Shown here piece by piece: positions 1 to 6,384 of a DNA stretch of 13,031 bases. This DNA is from Oscillospiraceae bacterium. Lineage in GTDB: Bacteria; Bacillota_A; Clostridia; Oscillospirales; Oscillospiraceae. The notes beneath the pieces are model-generated. The model searched no databases. It was not told the origin of the DNA and worked only from the letters and a program-made list of their open reading frames with translations. The position numbers were made by a program, and so were the translations under genes. Each line of letters begins with the position of its first letter. Within the stretch, counting starts at the first letter, position 1. The stretch lies in assembly GCA_015067895.1 (NCBI GenBank), contig SVLP01000051.1, positions 1-13,031 of the forward strand, written 5' to 3'.

Positions 1-831
1 GTCGAGGTCATTCTGGGCACCTTCGAGGCCCAGGGCAAGCTGCCCGTCAACATCCCCGTCTACGACGCTGAGGCCAACACCTACACCGACGCCATCGCCT
101 ACGAGCGCGGCTACGGCCTGACCTACGAGGCCAGAGAGGTCACCGAGCATGTCTACACCTGGACTGTGACCACCGAGCCCACCTGCACCGAGCCCGGTGT
201 CGAGACCGGTGTCTGTCCCCACGGCGAGACCGCTACCCGTGAGATCCCCGCTCTGGGCCATGACTACGTGGACGGCGTCTGCACCCGCTGCGGCGACGTG
301 CTGATGACCTTCACCGACGTTCCCGAGGGTGAGTTCTACTACGACAGCGTCCTGTGGGCCGTCTCCAAGGGCATCACCACCGGCGCCACCGACACCACCT
401 TCAACCCCACCGGTGATCTGCAGCGTGCTCAGGTCGTCGTCATGCTGTGGCGTGCCGCCGGCGAGCCCGCTCCCACCACCACTGTCAACCCCTTCACCGA
501 TGTGAAGGAGACCGACTTCTTCTACAACGCCGTCCTGTGGGCCGTTGAGAAGGGCATCACCACCGGTACCACCGCCACCACCTTCTCTCCCTACGGTGTC
601 ACCAACCGTGCCCAGGCCGTCACCTTCCTGTGGCGTTACCTGGACAAGCCCGCTGCCACCGCCACCAACGAGTTCACGGATGTCGTTGCCGGTGAGTGGT
701 ACGAGGCCGCCATCAACTGGGCCGTTGAGAAGGGCGTCACCAATGGTCTGACCGCCACCGAGTTCGGCATCAACGCCAACTGCAACCGCGCCCACATGGT
801 CACCTTCCTGTACCGCGCTCTGGCCGACTGA
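1..831 (+). CDS. GH3-family surface glycosidase with three SLH domains (5'-truncated, C-terminal 276 residues)
   Basis: The reading frame is open from base 1, so the gene starts upstream of the window. The first ~43 residues (GKLPVNIP, then YERGYGLTY) match the end of the C-terminal domain of family 3 glycoside hydrolases (beta-glucosidase / beta-N-acetylhexosaminidase type). The catalytic part lies outside the window, so the substrate cannot be named. Residues ~56-100 form a Cys/His-containing spacer (PTCTEPG, VCPHG, ALGHDY, CTRCGD) of a kind common in surface proteins of gut Clostridia. Three S-layer-homology repeats follow, starting near bases 310, 493 and 673, each opening with FTDV and carrying WAVxKGxTxG and an RA(Q/H)xVxxLxR helix. 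SLH repeats bind secondary cell-wall polymer, so the enzyme is probably wall-anchored and acts outside the cell. The usual TRAE-type motif is degenerate (QRAQ, NRAQ, NRAH). SLH identification is firm; GH3 is likely but rests on a short segment. Confidence 0.85.
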   Translation, partial: VEVILGTFEAQGKLPVNIPVYDAEANTYTDAIAYERGYGLTYEAREVTEHVYTWTVTTEPTCTEPGVETGVCPHGETATREIPALGHDYVDGVCTRCGDVLMTFTDVPEGEFYYDSVLWAVSKGITTGATDTTFNPTGDLQRAQVVVMLWRAAGEPAPTTTVNPFTDVKETDFFYNAVLWAVEKGITTGTTATTFSPYGVTNRAQAVTFLWRYLDKPAATATNEFTDVVAGEWYEAAINWAVEKGVTNGLTATEFGINANCNRAHMVTFLYRALAD

Positions 832-869
832 TCTTTGGTCTGACGCAGCACACATCTGACCCGCGACTT

Positions 870-899
870 GGCCCCCGGCTTCCGCCGGGGGCCTTTTTT
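870..899 (+). terminator. Intrinsic terminator of the GH3-SLH gene
   Basis: A perfect 10-bp GC stem (870-879 with 884-893) has a TTCC loop and is followed by six T residues. It lies 38 bases after the stop codon and cleanly separates this gene from the next promoter. Confidence 0.95.
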
Positions 900-913
900 G
901 CAGGGTGTTTTTC

Positions 914-943
914 TTGACAAGGGTGTCTTTTTCCCGGTATAAT
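914..943 (+). promoter_or_regulatory. Sigma-A-type promoter of the 72-residue gene
   Basis: A consensus TTGACA (914-919) and a consensus TATAAT (938-943) are separated by 18 bp, 25 bases before the start codon of the following small gene. This is one of the closest matches to consensus in the window, predicting strong constitutive transcription. Confidence 0.88.
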
Positions 944-968
944 AGGAAGAAAAGAAGGAGGCGCTGTC

Positions 969-1187
969 ATGGAATACGAGCTGGTACACGAGATCAAGAA
1001 CCACTGCCCCAACAACCAGATGCGCGACGTCTTCATCGAGGAAGTGGAGACCGACGACCCCGAGGCCTTCGTCCGCGCCCGGCTGACCGGTCACATCGAC
1101 GAGCTGACCCTGGAGCAGCGCGCCGACGGTGTGACCATCCATGTGGTCTGCGATGGCCTGCGGCAGGTCTTCAATTTTACGGTATGA
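969..1187 (+). CDS. Small acidic protein of unknown function (72 aa)
   Basis: I do not recognise the family. The protein is soluble-looking and acidic, with no signal peptide or membrane segment. It has an N-terminal helical half (residues 1-37, with ETDDPEAFVRARL) and a C-terminal half with strand-like stretches (DGVTIHVVCDGLRQVFNFTV). It is real on three grounds: an ideal AAGGAGG ribosome site (955-961) spaced 7 bases from ATG, a consensus promoter directly upstream, and codon use matching its neighbours. Two cysteines (C13 and C61) show no metal-binding spacing. It sits 162 bases ahead of cooC, but an inverted repeat with an internal promoter lies between, so a link to the Wood-Ljungdahl genes is only positional. 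Confidence 0.8.
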   Translation: MEYELVHEIKNHCPNNQMRDVFIEEVETDDPEAFVRARLTGHIDELTLEQRADGVTIHVVCDGLRQVFNFTV

Positions 1188-1197
1188 TTTTTTCTAC

Positions 1198-1236
1198 AAA
1201 TTCCCATGGTACTTTTTGACAGTGCCATGGGAATTT
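1198..1236. repeat. 15-bp inverted repeat enclosing the cooC -35 box
   Basis: Arms 1198-1212 and 1222-1236 pair over 15 positions (14 Watson-Crick plus one G.T), centred on CCATGG-containing sequence, with a 9-base loop TTTTTGACA. The loop holds the TTGACA hexamer of the cooC promoter. As RNA it could act as a weak terminator for the 72-residue gene, since only one unpaired T follows the stem. As DNA it has the shape of an operator that would occlude the -35 region. Confidence 0.7.
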
Positions 1237-1246
1237 TGGTTAAAAT
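1216..1246 (+). promoter_or_regulatory. Putative promoter of the cooC-acsD-acsCE operon
   Basis: TTGACA (1216-1221) is followed after 19 bp by TAAAAT (1241-1246). The spacer is longer than ideal, which may make the promoter activator-dependent or weak. The -35 hexamer lies in the loop of an inverted repeat, and the 12-mer TTTTGACAGTGC (1214-1225) recurs exactly at the acsB promoter. Confidence 0.6.
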
Positions 1247-1270
1247 ATGGGTTGAATTTATGGCCCGTCT

Positions 1271-1320
1271 GTGATACGATATCGTTGTATCGATATGGGC
1301 GCATTGCGCCCGGATACCGA
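1271..1320 (+). promoter_or_regulatory. Structured leader upstream of cooC
   Basis: The predicted ~95-base leader contains a GGGCGC-ATT-GCGCCC hairpin (1297-1302 with 1306-1311). GTATC (1287-1291) and GATAC (1313-1317) can extend it across an asymmetric internal loop. Just upstream is a repetitive stretch of interleaved GATAC/GATATCG/TATCGAT words (1272-1295). No known riboswitch class is recognisable, and no T run follows, so it is not a simple attenuator. Confidence 0.4.
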
Positions 1321-1349
1321 CTGCATTTTCCCATGAAGGAGTATACATT

Positions 1350-2120
1350 ATGGCACATCCCCATACCATCGCAGTAGCCGGTAAGGGCGGCGTGGGCAAG
1401 ACCACCACCTGCGGCATGCTGATCGATTATCTGTGCAAGAAGAACCGCGGCCCCGTCCTGGTGGTCGACGCCGACGCCAACAGCAACCTCAACGAGGTTC
1501 TGGGCGTCGAGGTGGAGACCTCCCTCGGCCAGATCCGCGAGGAGATCGCCCAGGCCGAGCTGAAGGGCACCATCCCCGCCAGCATGACCAAGGCCGACTA
1601 CGCCGATTTCAAGTTCAACTCCGCCCTCATCGAGGACGACGATTTCGATATGCTGGTCATGGGCCGCACCCAGGGCAAGGGCTGCTACTGCTTCGTCAAC
1701 GGCCTGCTCCAGCGGCTGATGGACAAGTATTCCAGCAACTACAGCTACGTGGTCATGGACAACGAGGCAGGTCTGGAGCATGTGGCCCGCGGCACCCTGC
1801 CCCATGTGGACACCATGCTGCTGATCTCCGATTGCTCCCGCCGGGGCGTCCAGGCCGTCGCCAGACTGGCTGAGATGATCCGGGAGATGGAGCTGAACCC
1901 CACCCAGATGGGCCTCATCATCAACCGCGCCCCCGGCGGCGTCCTTTCCGACGGCGTCAAGGCCGAGATCGACAAGCACGGTCTGAAGCTGCTGGGCGTC
2001 CTGCCCCAGGACGAAAGTGTCTACCAGTGCGACTGCGACGGCGAGCCCAGCGCCCGCCTGCCCGAAAGCAATCCCGTGAAGATGGCTCTGAAGGCCATCA
2101 TGAAGGATCTGGGCATCTAA
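1350..2120 (+). CDS. cooC: CooC/AcsF-type ATPase for CODH/ACS nickel-centre maturation (256 aa)
   Basis: This is a SIMIBI-class (MinD/Mrp-like) P-loop ATPase. It has a deviant Walker A motif GKGGVGKTT (residues 11-19), a DADAN switch segment (40-44), DNEAGLEH (137-144) and NRAPGG near residue 192. The diagnostic feature is GCYC (111-114): the CxC motif of CooC-family proteins, which binds metal at the dimer interface and is coupled to ATP-driven nickel delivery to CO dehydrogenase or acetyl-CoA synthase. Length matches the family. The ATG is supported by AAGGAG (1336-1341), 8 bases upstream. It is first in an operon with acsD and acsC-acsE. In acetogens this gene is called acsF or cooC; the sequence alone does not say whether its client is AcsA, AcsB or both. 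Cytoplasmic. Confidence 0.93.
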   Translation: MAHPHTIAVAGKGGVGKTTTCGMLIDYLCKKNRGPVLVVDADANSNLNEVLGVEVETSLGQIREEIAQAELKGTIPASMTKADYADFKFNSALIEDDDFDMLVMGRTQGKGCYCFVNGLLQRLMDKYSSNYSYVVMDNEAGLEHVARGTLPHVDTMLLISDCSRRGVQAVARLAEMIREMELNPTQMGLIINRAPGGVLSDGVKAEIDKHGLKLLGVLPQDESVYQCDCDGEPSARLPESNPVKMALKAIMKDLGI

Positions 2121-2127
2121 CTTCGTA

Positions 2128-2212
2128 AATTGAAAATTGAAAGTTGAAAGTTGAAAATTTTCTGAGTTTTCGGCTTACGCAATTTTCAATTTTCCATTTT
2201 CAATTATCAATT
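2128..2212. repeat. AT-rich 32-bp inverted repeat between cooC and acsD
   Basis: Arms 2128-2159 and 2181-2212 match at 28 of 32 positions. Two of the four mismatches become G.U pairs in RNA, giving a long hairpin with a 21-base loop. Each arm is built from iterated ATTGAAA-like units of 7-8 bases (TTGAAAATTGAAAGTTGAAAG on the left). No T run follows, so it is not an ordinary terminator. It ends 14 bases before the acsD ribosome site and is strikingly AT-rich beside GC-rich coding sequence, so it may be a dispersed repeat or an mRNA processing/stability element. Confidence 0.8.
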
Positions 2213-2242
2213 GGTAAACTATTTTTAAGGAGGATATCTACT

Positions 2243-3184
2243 ATGTCTTTCGTTCCCAAGAAGCAGGCATACAGCGCACGGATCAACGCCGTGACCCTGG
2301 GTGTCGGTGACAAGGCTACTGTCATCGGCGGTCAGAACGTACTGCCCTTCTACACCTTCGATGCTCCCATCGAGAACGCTCCCAAGATCGGTGTTGAGAT
2401 CTCCGACGCCGCCGATTCCTGGACTGCCCCCGGCCTGGTCGAGTTCTACGCCGGCTGCTCCACCATGGCTGAGCGCGCCGCCAAGGCTGCCACCATGGAC
2501 GGTGCTTCCTTCATCGCCCTGAACTTCGAGTCCGCCGACCCCAACGGTGCCAACCGTCCCACCGCCGAGTGCGTGGCTGACGCTGTCGCTGTTGCCGCCG
2601 CCACTGACATGCCTCTGGTCGTCATGGGCTGCAAGAACATGGAGAAGGACGGCGAGCTGTTCGGCAAGATCGCCGAGGCCCTGCAGGGCAAGAACGTTCT
2701 GTTCATGTCCGCCAAGAATGAGGACTACAAGACCGTCGGTGCTTCCGTTGGTCTGGCCTACGGCCAGAAGGTCGGCGCCGAGACCGCTGACGACATCAAC
2801 CTGGCCAAGCAGCTGAACATCATGCTCAAGGGCGTCGGCGTCAAGGCCGAGTCCATCGTCATGAACATCGGCACCGCCGCTGTCGGCTACGGCTACGAGT
2901 ACGTCGCTTCCACCCTGGACCGCGTCCGCGCCGCTGCCCTGGCCCAGTCCGATGTGGATCTGCAGATGCCCATCATCGCTCCCGTCTCCACCGACACCTG
3001 GGGTGTCAAGGAGTCCGTTGCCACCGAGGAAGACGTTCCCGAGTGGGGCAACATGGAGGAGCGCGCCATCGGCATGGAGGTCTCCACCGCTGCCGCCAAC
3101 CTGACCGGCGGTGCTGATGCCGTCATCATGCGTCATCCTGTCGCTGTTGCCACCATCAAGAAGTTCATCAACGAGCTCATCTAA
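2243..3184 (+). CDS. acsD: Corrinoid iron-sulfur protein small subunit AcsD (313 aa)
   Basis: This is the small (delta) subunit of the corrinoid iron-sulfur protein (CFeSP), a TIM-barrel protein that forms a heterodimer with AcsC and helps hold the cobamide that carries the methyl group to acetyl-CoA synthase. The N-terminus (FVPKKQAYSARINAVTLG), the stretch VIGGQNVLPFYTFD, IALNFESADPNG, and the end with GGADAVIMRHPVAV match AcsD/CdhD-type proteins. Length is close to the ~320 residues usual for the family. The start at 2243 is chosen over upstream in-frame TTG codons because AAGGAGGA (2227-2234) is correctly spaced and family homology begins there; upstream codons fall in the AT-rich hairpin. 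The stop lies 22 bases before the next start, so it is co-translated with acsC-acsE. Codon use is highly biased, consistent with abundant expression. Confidence 0.93.
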   Translation: MSFVPKKQAYSARINAVTLGVGDKATVIGGQNVLPFYTFDAPIENAPKIGVEISDAADSWTAPGLVEFYAGCSTMAERAAKAATMDGASFIALNFESADPNGANRPTAECVADAVAVAAATDMPLVVMGCKNMEKDGELFGKIAEALQGKNVLFMSAKNEDYKTVGASVGLAYGQKVGAETADDINLAKQLNIMLKGVGVKAESIVMNIGTAAVGYGYEYVASTLDRVRAAALAQSDVDLQMPIIAPVSTDTWGVKESVATEEDVPEWGNMEERAIGMEVSTAAANLTGGADAVIMRHPVAVATIKKFINELI

Positions 3185-3206
3185 CCTGTAAGGAGGATAC
3201 ATAACA

Positions 3207-5474
3207 ATGGCTCTGAAAGGTCTTGACATTTTTAAGCTGTCTCCCAAGAAGAACTGTAAGGAGTGCGGCAGCCCCACCTGTATGGCTTTCTGCATGAAGG
3301 TCGCCCAGGGCGCCGTTTCCCTGGACAAGTGCCCCTACTTCTCTGAGGAGGCCCTGGCTACCCTGAATTCCGCTACTGCTCCCCTGATGAAGACCATCTC
3401 CGTCGGCGAGCACAAGCTGGGCGGTGAGACCGTCCTGTTCCGTCACGAGAAGACCCTGGTGAACAAGAACCTGTTCGCCGTGGCCATCGACACCACCATG
3501 ACCGCCGAGGAAGTCGACGCCAAGCTGGCCGACATCGCCAAGGTCGACTACGAGCGTATCGGCGAGCGTATGTACGTTGAGTTCCTGTTCGTCGCCAACA
3601 AGGGCAACGACGCCGCTGCCTACGCCGAGCTGGTCAAGAAGGCTGCCGCTACCGGCCGCGACCTGGTCCTGGAGTGCTGGGATGTCGAGTGCGCCAAGGC
3701 TGGCCTGGAGGCCGCCGGCAAGGCCGTCATCCTGGACGGCGCCACCCCCGACAACTACAAGGAAATGAACGCCATCGTGGGCAAGAACGTCCTGGGCGTC
3801 TGGGCTTCCAATATCTCCGACCTGTACGACACCGTCAAGGCTCTGGAGGCTGAGGGCAACAAGAACCTGATCCTGGATGTCACCGGTGCCAACGCCAAGG
3901 AGACCCTGGCCAACGCCGTCAACGTCCGCCGTACTGCTCTGAAGTTCGAGGATCGCACCTTCGGCTACCCCTCCATCGTCAACCTGACCAAGTTCGCTGC
4001 CGGTGATGCCCACCTGCAGACCGCTTACGCCTCCATGTTCGTGGAGAAGTACGCCTCCATCATCGTCATGGACGGCATGTCCTACGCCCAGGCTCTGCCC
4101 CTGTACGGCCTGCGTCAGAACATCTTCACCGATCCTCAGAAGCCCATGAAGGTCGAGGCCAAGATCTATCCTCTGAACGGCGCCGACGAGAACAGCCCCT
4201 GCGCTCTGACCGTCGACTTCGCTCTGACCTACTTCCTGGTCTCCGGCGAGCTGGAGCGTTCCAACCAGCCCGTCAACCTGATTATCACCGATGCCTCCGG
4301 CATGTCCGTCCTGACTGCCTGGGCCGCCGGTAAGCTGTCCTCCAGCACCATCAAGAAGACCTTCGATGAGCTGGACATCGCAAACAAGATCAAGAACCGT
4401 ACCCTGATTATCCCTGGCAAGGTCGCCGTCATGAAGGGCGAGATCCAGGAGAAGCTGCCTGAGTGGAACGTGGTCGTCGGCCCCCTGGAGGCTGTTCAGC
4501 TGCCCAAGTACATGAAGGACAAGGAGTACGAGGCTGCCGTCAAGGCTGCCGAGGCCGAGCGCGCTGCCAAGGCCGGCACCGTGGTCGAGGAGGTCAAGGA
4601 GCTGTCCTTCGAGGAGCTGCTGGAGACCCGCGTTCCCAAGATCGAGGTCGTCGATATGGGCGTCAAGTACAAGGGCTACAACCCCGAGTCCAAGACCTTC
4701 GTCACCATCGGCGAGCGCATCCACTGCATCGCTCCCTCCATCCGCAAGGCCATGGACGAGCGCGATCCCGCTCCCATCCTGGAGCGTGCCGCTCAGCAGA
4801 TCAAGGCCGGCGCCACCTACCTGGACGTCAACATCGGCCCCGCTGAGAAGGACGGTCCCGAGCGCATGATGTGGGCTGTCAAGCTGCTGCAGGAGAACTT
4901 CAACAACGTTCCTCTGGCTCTGGACACCGCCAACATGAAGGCCATCGAGGCCGGTATCAAGGTCTACAACCGCACCAACGGCAAGCCCATCGTCAACTCC
5001 GCTGACGCCGGCTCCCGTATCGGCTACATCGACCTGGCTGCCGCCAACGACGCCATCTGTATCGCTCTGTGCTCCGCCGACGGCATCGCCAAGGACAACG
5101 CTGAGCGCGAGATGCACTGCGACAACATGCTCGAGCGCGGCCTGTCCCTGGGCATGACCTCCGACGATCTGTGGTTCGACCCCCTGTTCCTGGTCGTCAA
5201 GGGCATGCAGGACAAGCAGATGGACGTTCTGGAGGCCATCAAGATGTTCTCCGACAAGGGTCTGAAGTCCACCGGCGGTCTGTCCAACAACTCCAACGGT
5301 GCTCCCAAGCACGTCCGTCCCATCATGGACGCCACTCTGGTGGCCATGTGCATGATGCAGGGTCTGACCTCCGCCATCGTCAACCCCAACGACCTGCGCC
5401 TGATGGAGACCATCAAGTCCTGCGACATCTTCAAGAACCACGTCCTGTACTCCGACTCCTACCTGGATCTGTAA
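3207..5474 (+). CDS. acsC-acsE: Fused CFeSP large subunit AcsC and methyl-THF:CFeSP methyltransferase AcsE (755 aa)
   Basis: Two normally separate Wood-Ljungdahl proteins occupy one uninterrupted frame. Residues 1-~437 are AcsC. They include an N-terminal [4Fe-4S] motif with Cys17, Cys20, Cys25 and Cys42 (CKECGSPTC, then DKCPY), a TIM-barrel region, and a C-terminal corrinoid-binding region (LIITDASGMSVLTAWAAGKLSS). Residues ~438-495 form a linker rich in Lys, Glu and Ala, probably partly helical, absent from both parents as I know them. Residues ~496-755 are AcsE, a pterin-binding methyltransferase starting TFVTIGERIH. They retain Asp573 (LALDTAN), Asn597 (IVNSADAG), Asp658 (WFDPLF) and Asn694 (GLSNNSNG), corresponding to the pterin-site Asp75, Asn96, Asp160 and Asn199 of Moorella AcsE. 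The AcsE part (260 residues) is full length. Start is supported by TAAGGAGGA (3189-3197). The product should transfer methyl from methyl-THF to cobalt within one polypeptide. Domain calls are firm; the functional benefit is inference. Confidence 0.93.
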   Translation: MALKGLDIFKLSPKKNCKECGSPTCMAFCMKVAQGAVSLDKCPYFSEEALATLNSATAPLMKTISVGEHKLGGETVLFRHEKTLVNKNLFAVAIDTTMTAEEVDAKLADIAKVDYERIGERMYVEFLFVANKGNDAAAYAELVKKAAATGRDLVLECWDVECAKAGLEAAGKAVILDGATPDNYKEMNAIVGKNVLGVWASNISDLYDTVKALEAEGNKNLILDVTGANAKETLANAVNVRRTALKFEDRTFGYPSIVNLTKFAAGDAHLQTAYASMFVEKYASIIVMDGMSYAQALPLYGLRQNIFTDPQKPMKVEAKIYPLNGADENSPCALTVDFALTYFLVSGELERSNQPVNLIITDASGMSVLTAWAAGKLSSSTIKKTFDELDIANKIKNRTLIIPGKVAVMKGEIQEKLPEWNVVVGPLEAVQLPKYMKDKEYEAAVKAAEAERAAKAGTVVEEVKELSFEELLETRVPKIEVVDMGVKYKGYNPESKTFVTIGERIHCIAPSIRKAMDERDPAPILERAAQQIKAGATYLDVNIGPAEKDGPERMMWAVKLLQENFNNVPLALDTANMKAIEAGIKVYNRTNGKPIVNSADAGSRIGYIDLAAANDAICIALCSADGIAKDNAEREMHCDNMLERGLSLGMTSDDLWFDPLFLVVKGMQDKQMDVLEAIKMFSDKGLKSTGGLSNNSNGAPKHVRPIMDATLVAMCMMQGLTSAIVNPNDLRLMETIKSCDIFKNHVLYSDSYLDL

Positions 5475-5579
5475 GCGGCGAGCCGCCGCTGGCAATGCGC
5501 ACCCACCTGGTCTGTGATCGCCACGCCATTGGGTACCGCCCGGTTCGTTACAGTGATGTAGCTTGAACAAATAACTCCC

Positions 5580-5611
5580 GCCGGGAGGGCTTTGGCCCTC
5601 CCGGCTTTTTT
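5580..5611 (+). terminator. Intrinsic terminator of the cooC-acsD-acsCE operon
   Basis: A perfect 11-bp stem (5580-5590 with 5595-5605), a TTTG loop and six T residues lie 105 bases after the acsC-acsE stop codon. Confidence 0.95.
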
Positions 5612-5645
5612 CGCACTCCCCGTACCGCATCAACGAATTCTACTG

Positions 5646-5766
5646 TAGGGCGGGTGGCACTGCCCCCGCCGACCTCCCTTCGTCTTTCGCGCAAGCTGGA
5701 CATCGCTGATCGATCACATGTTCCAACCATCCAACCTGCTCGGCGGGGGCGATGCCACCCGCCCTA
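5646..5766. repeat. Palindromic MITE-like element with 27-bp terminal inverted repeats
   Basis: The arms 5646-5672 and 5740-5766 are inverted copies matching at 25 of 27 positions, beginning TAGGGCGGGTGGCA. They flank a 67-base interior with no coding potential. Size, near-perfect ends and position in a spacer fit a non-autonomous dispersed repeat. No clear target-site duplication abuts the arms. This sequence type resembles repeats I associate with Oscillospiraceae-type genomes, but copy number cannot be judged from one window. Confidence 0.75.
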
Positions 5767-5802
5767 CCGCACCCTTATTAAGCAGACTTCAGAATTCTTA
5801 AG

Positions 5803-5830
5803 TTGCTTTTTCCGGGAAATATGCGATACT
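5803..5830 (+). promoter_or_regulatory. Weak promoter candidate for the small membrane protein gene
   Basis: TTGCTT (5803-5808) and GATACT (5825-5830) are separated by 16 bp, about 34 bases ahead of the start codon. Both hexamers match consensus only in part, predicting modest expression. Confidence 0.45.
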
Positions 5831-5863
5831 TAGGGTAGAAATCATTTGAAAGGAGCGGTTTTT

Positions 5864-6358
5864 ATGAAATACGGCATGGACTGGCTGAGCAGGCTTCTCC
5901 GGCTTCTCATCCCCGGGCTTTTGGGGCTGTTCCTGTGGAAGTTCACGGAGGTGCTCCTGGAGGGGATCCGGCTGGGATACTGGAATGCCCTGGCTCTGCT
6001 GCTCTGTGTGCCCTTTGTGTGCATCGGGCTCCAAGCCTGGCTCTATGCCGCCCCCGGCGAGCTGACAGCGGAGGGCGTGTATGTGCAGTGGTTCTTCCGC
6101 AAATGGTTTTACCCCTGGCAGAGCATCCGCCAGGCACTGGTGCTGATAAGCAATTCCCGGGAAGCGGAATATCACCTGATCCTGGTGCCCAAATTCGGCA
6201 GTCCCCGGAAGGCGGGCGAACCCAACCAAACCTTCCGCCTGCGCAATCCCTTTTCGCTCATCCACATCCCCGCAGAGACCGAAGCCATCGAATGCATCAC
6301 CGCCCATTATGGCCCGCTGGACTGCGACCAGCGGAAATGGGATCGGGAACACATTTGA
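5864..6358 (+). CDS. Small membrane protein with two TM helices and a PH-like cytoplasmic domain (164 aa)
   Basis: No named family is certain. Residues ~8-27 and ~40-62 are hydrophobic helices forming a hairpin in the membrane. The rest is a soluble domain beginning ELTAEGVYVQWFFRKWFYPWQSIRQALVL. That pattern, a strand-rich segment with a W-xx-I motif right after two helices, resembles bacterial PH-like/YcxB-type membrane proteins. The start at 5864 is supported by AAAGGAG (5849-5855); an in-frame TTG at 5846 overlaps that site and is rejected. Codon use (more CGG, TTT, CTT) is less biased than in the flanking acs genes, suggesting low expression. It is transcribed alone, with repeat-rich spacers on both sides, and shows no evident link to acetyl-CoA synthesis. 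Confidence 0.75.
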   Translation: MKYGMDWLSRLLRLLIPGLLGLFLWKFTEVLLEGIRLGYWNALALLLCVPFVCIGLQAWLYAAPGELTAEGVYVQWFFRKWFYPWQSIRQALVLISNSREAEYHLILVPKFGSPRKAGEPNQTFRLRNPFSLIHIPAETEAIECITAHYGPLDCDQRKWDREHI

Positions 6359-6362
6359 TCCA

Positions 6363-6384
6363 ACGCGCCGCATTCGCGGCGCGC
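6363..6384. repeat. Upstream copy of a 22-base direct repeat (terminator hairpin without T run)
   Basis: It is identical base for base to 6649-6670 and contains an 8-bp stem (6364-6371 with 6376-6383) with loop ATTC. Unlike the downstream copy it is followed by CAGATTG rather than T residues, so it cannot work as a standard terminator for the preceding gene. Confidence 0.9.

Larger units (their letters stand above)
5475..5863. other. Gene-free spacer after acsC-acsE (389 bases)
   Basis: The spacer holds the operon terminator (5580-5611), a 121-base palindromic repeat element (5646-5766) and a weak promoter for the next gene (about 5803-5830). The first 105 bases contain only a minor GC hairpin at the stop codon (5474-5490) and no plausible gene. 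The sequence GAATTCT occurs on both sides of the palindromic element (5635-5641 and 5792-5798), but the copies are asymmetrically placed and may be chance. Confidence 0.7.

Noticed and set aside
1261..1349. Cobalamin or other known riboswitch before cooC
   Set aside because: The leader is under 100 bases and lacks the B12 box or any recognisable aptamer core; only simple hairpins are visible.
2144..2242. N-terminal extension of AcsD from an upstream start
   Set aside because: It would translate the AT-rich hairpin (FSIFHFQLSIGK), which has no family counterpart, and would bypass the well-placed ribosome site before 2243.
2225..3328. Antisense open frame of 367 codons opposite acsD
   Set aside because: Low-complexity shadow of a clearly identified sense gene.
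3177..5633. Very long open frame (818 codons) antisense to acsC-acsE
   Set aside because: It is a by-product of the strong C/G-ending codon bias of the sense gene. The translation is low-complexity (Gly, Val, Leu, Asp, His-rich), has no family resemblance, and no ribosome site is evident.
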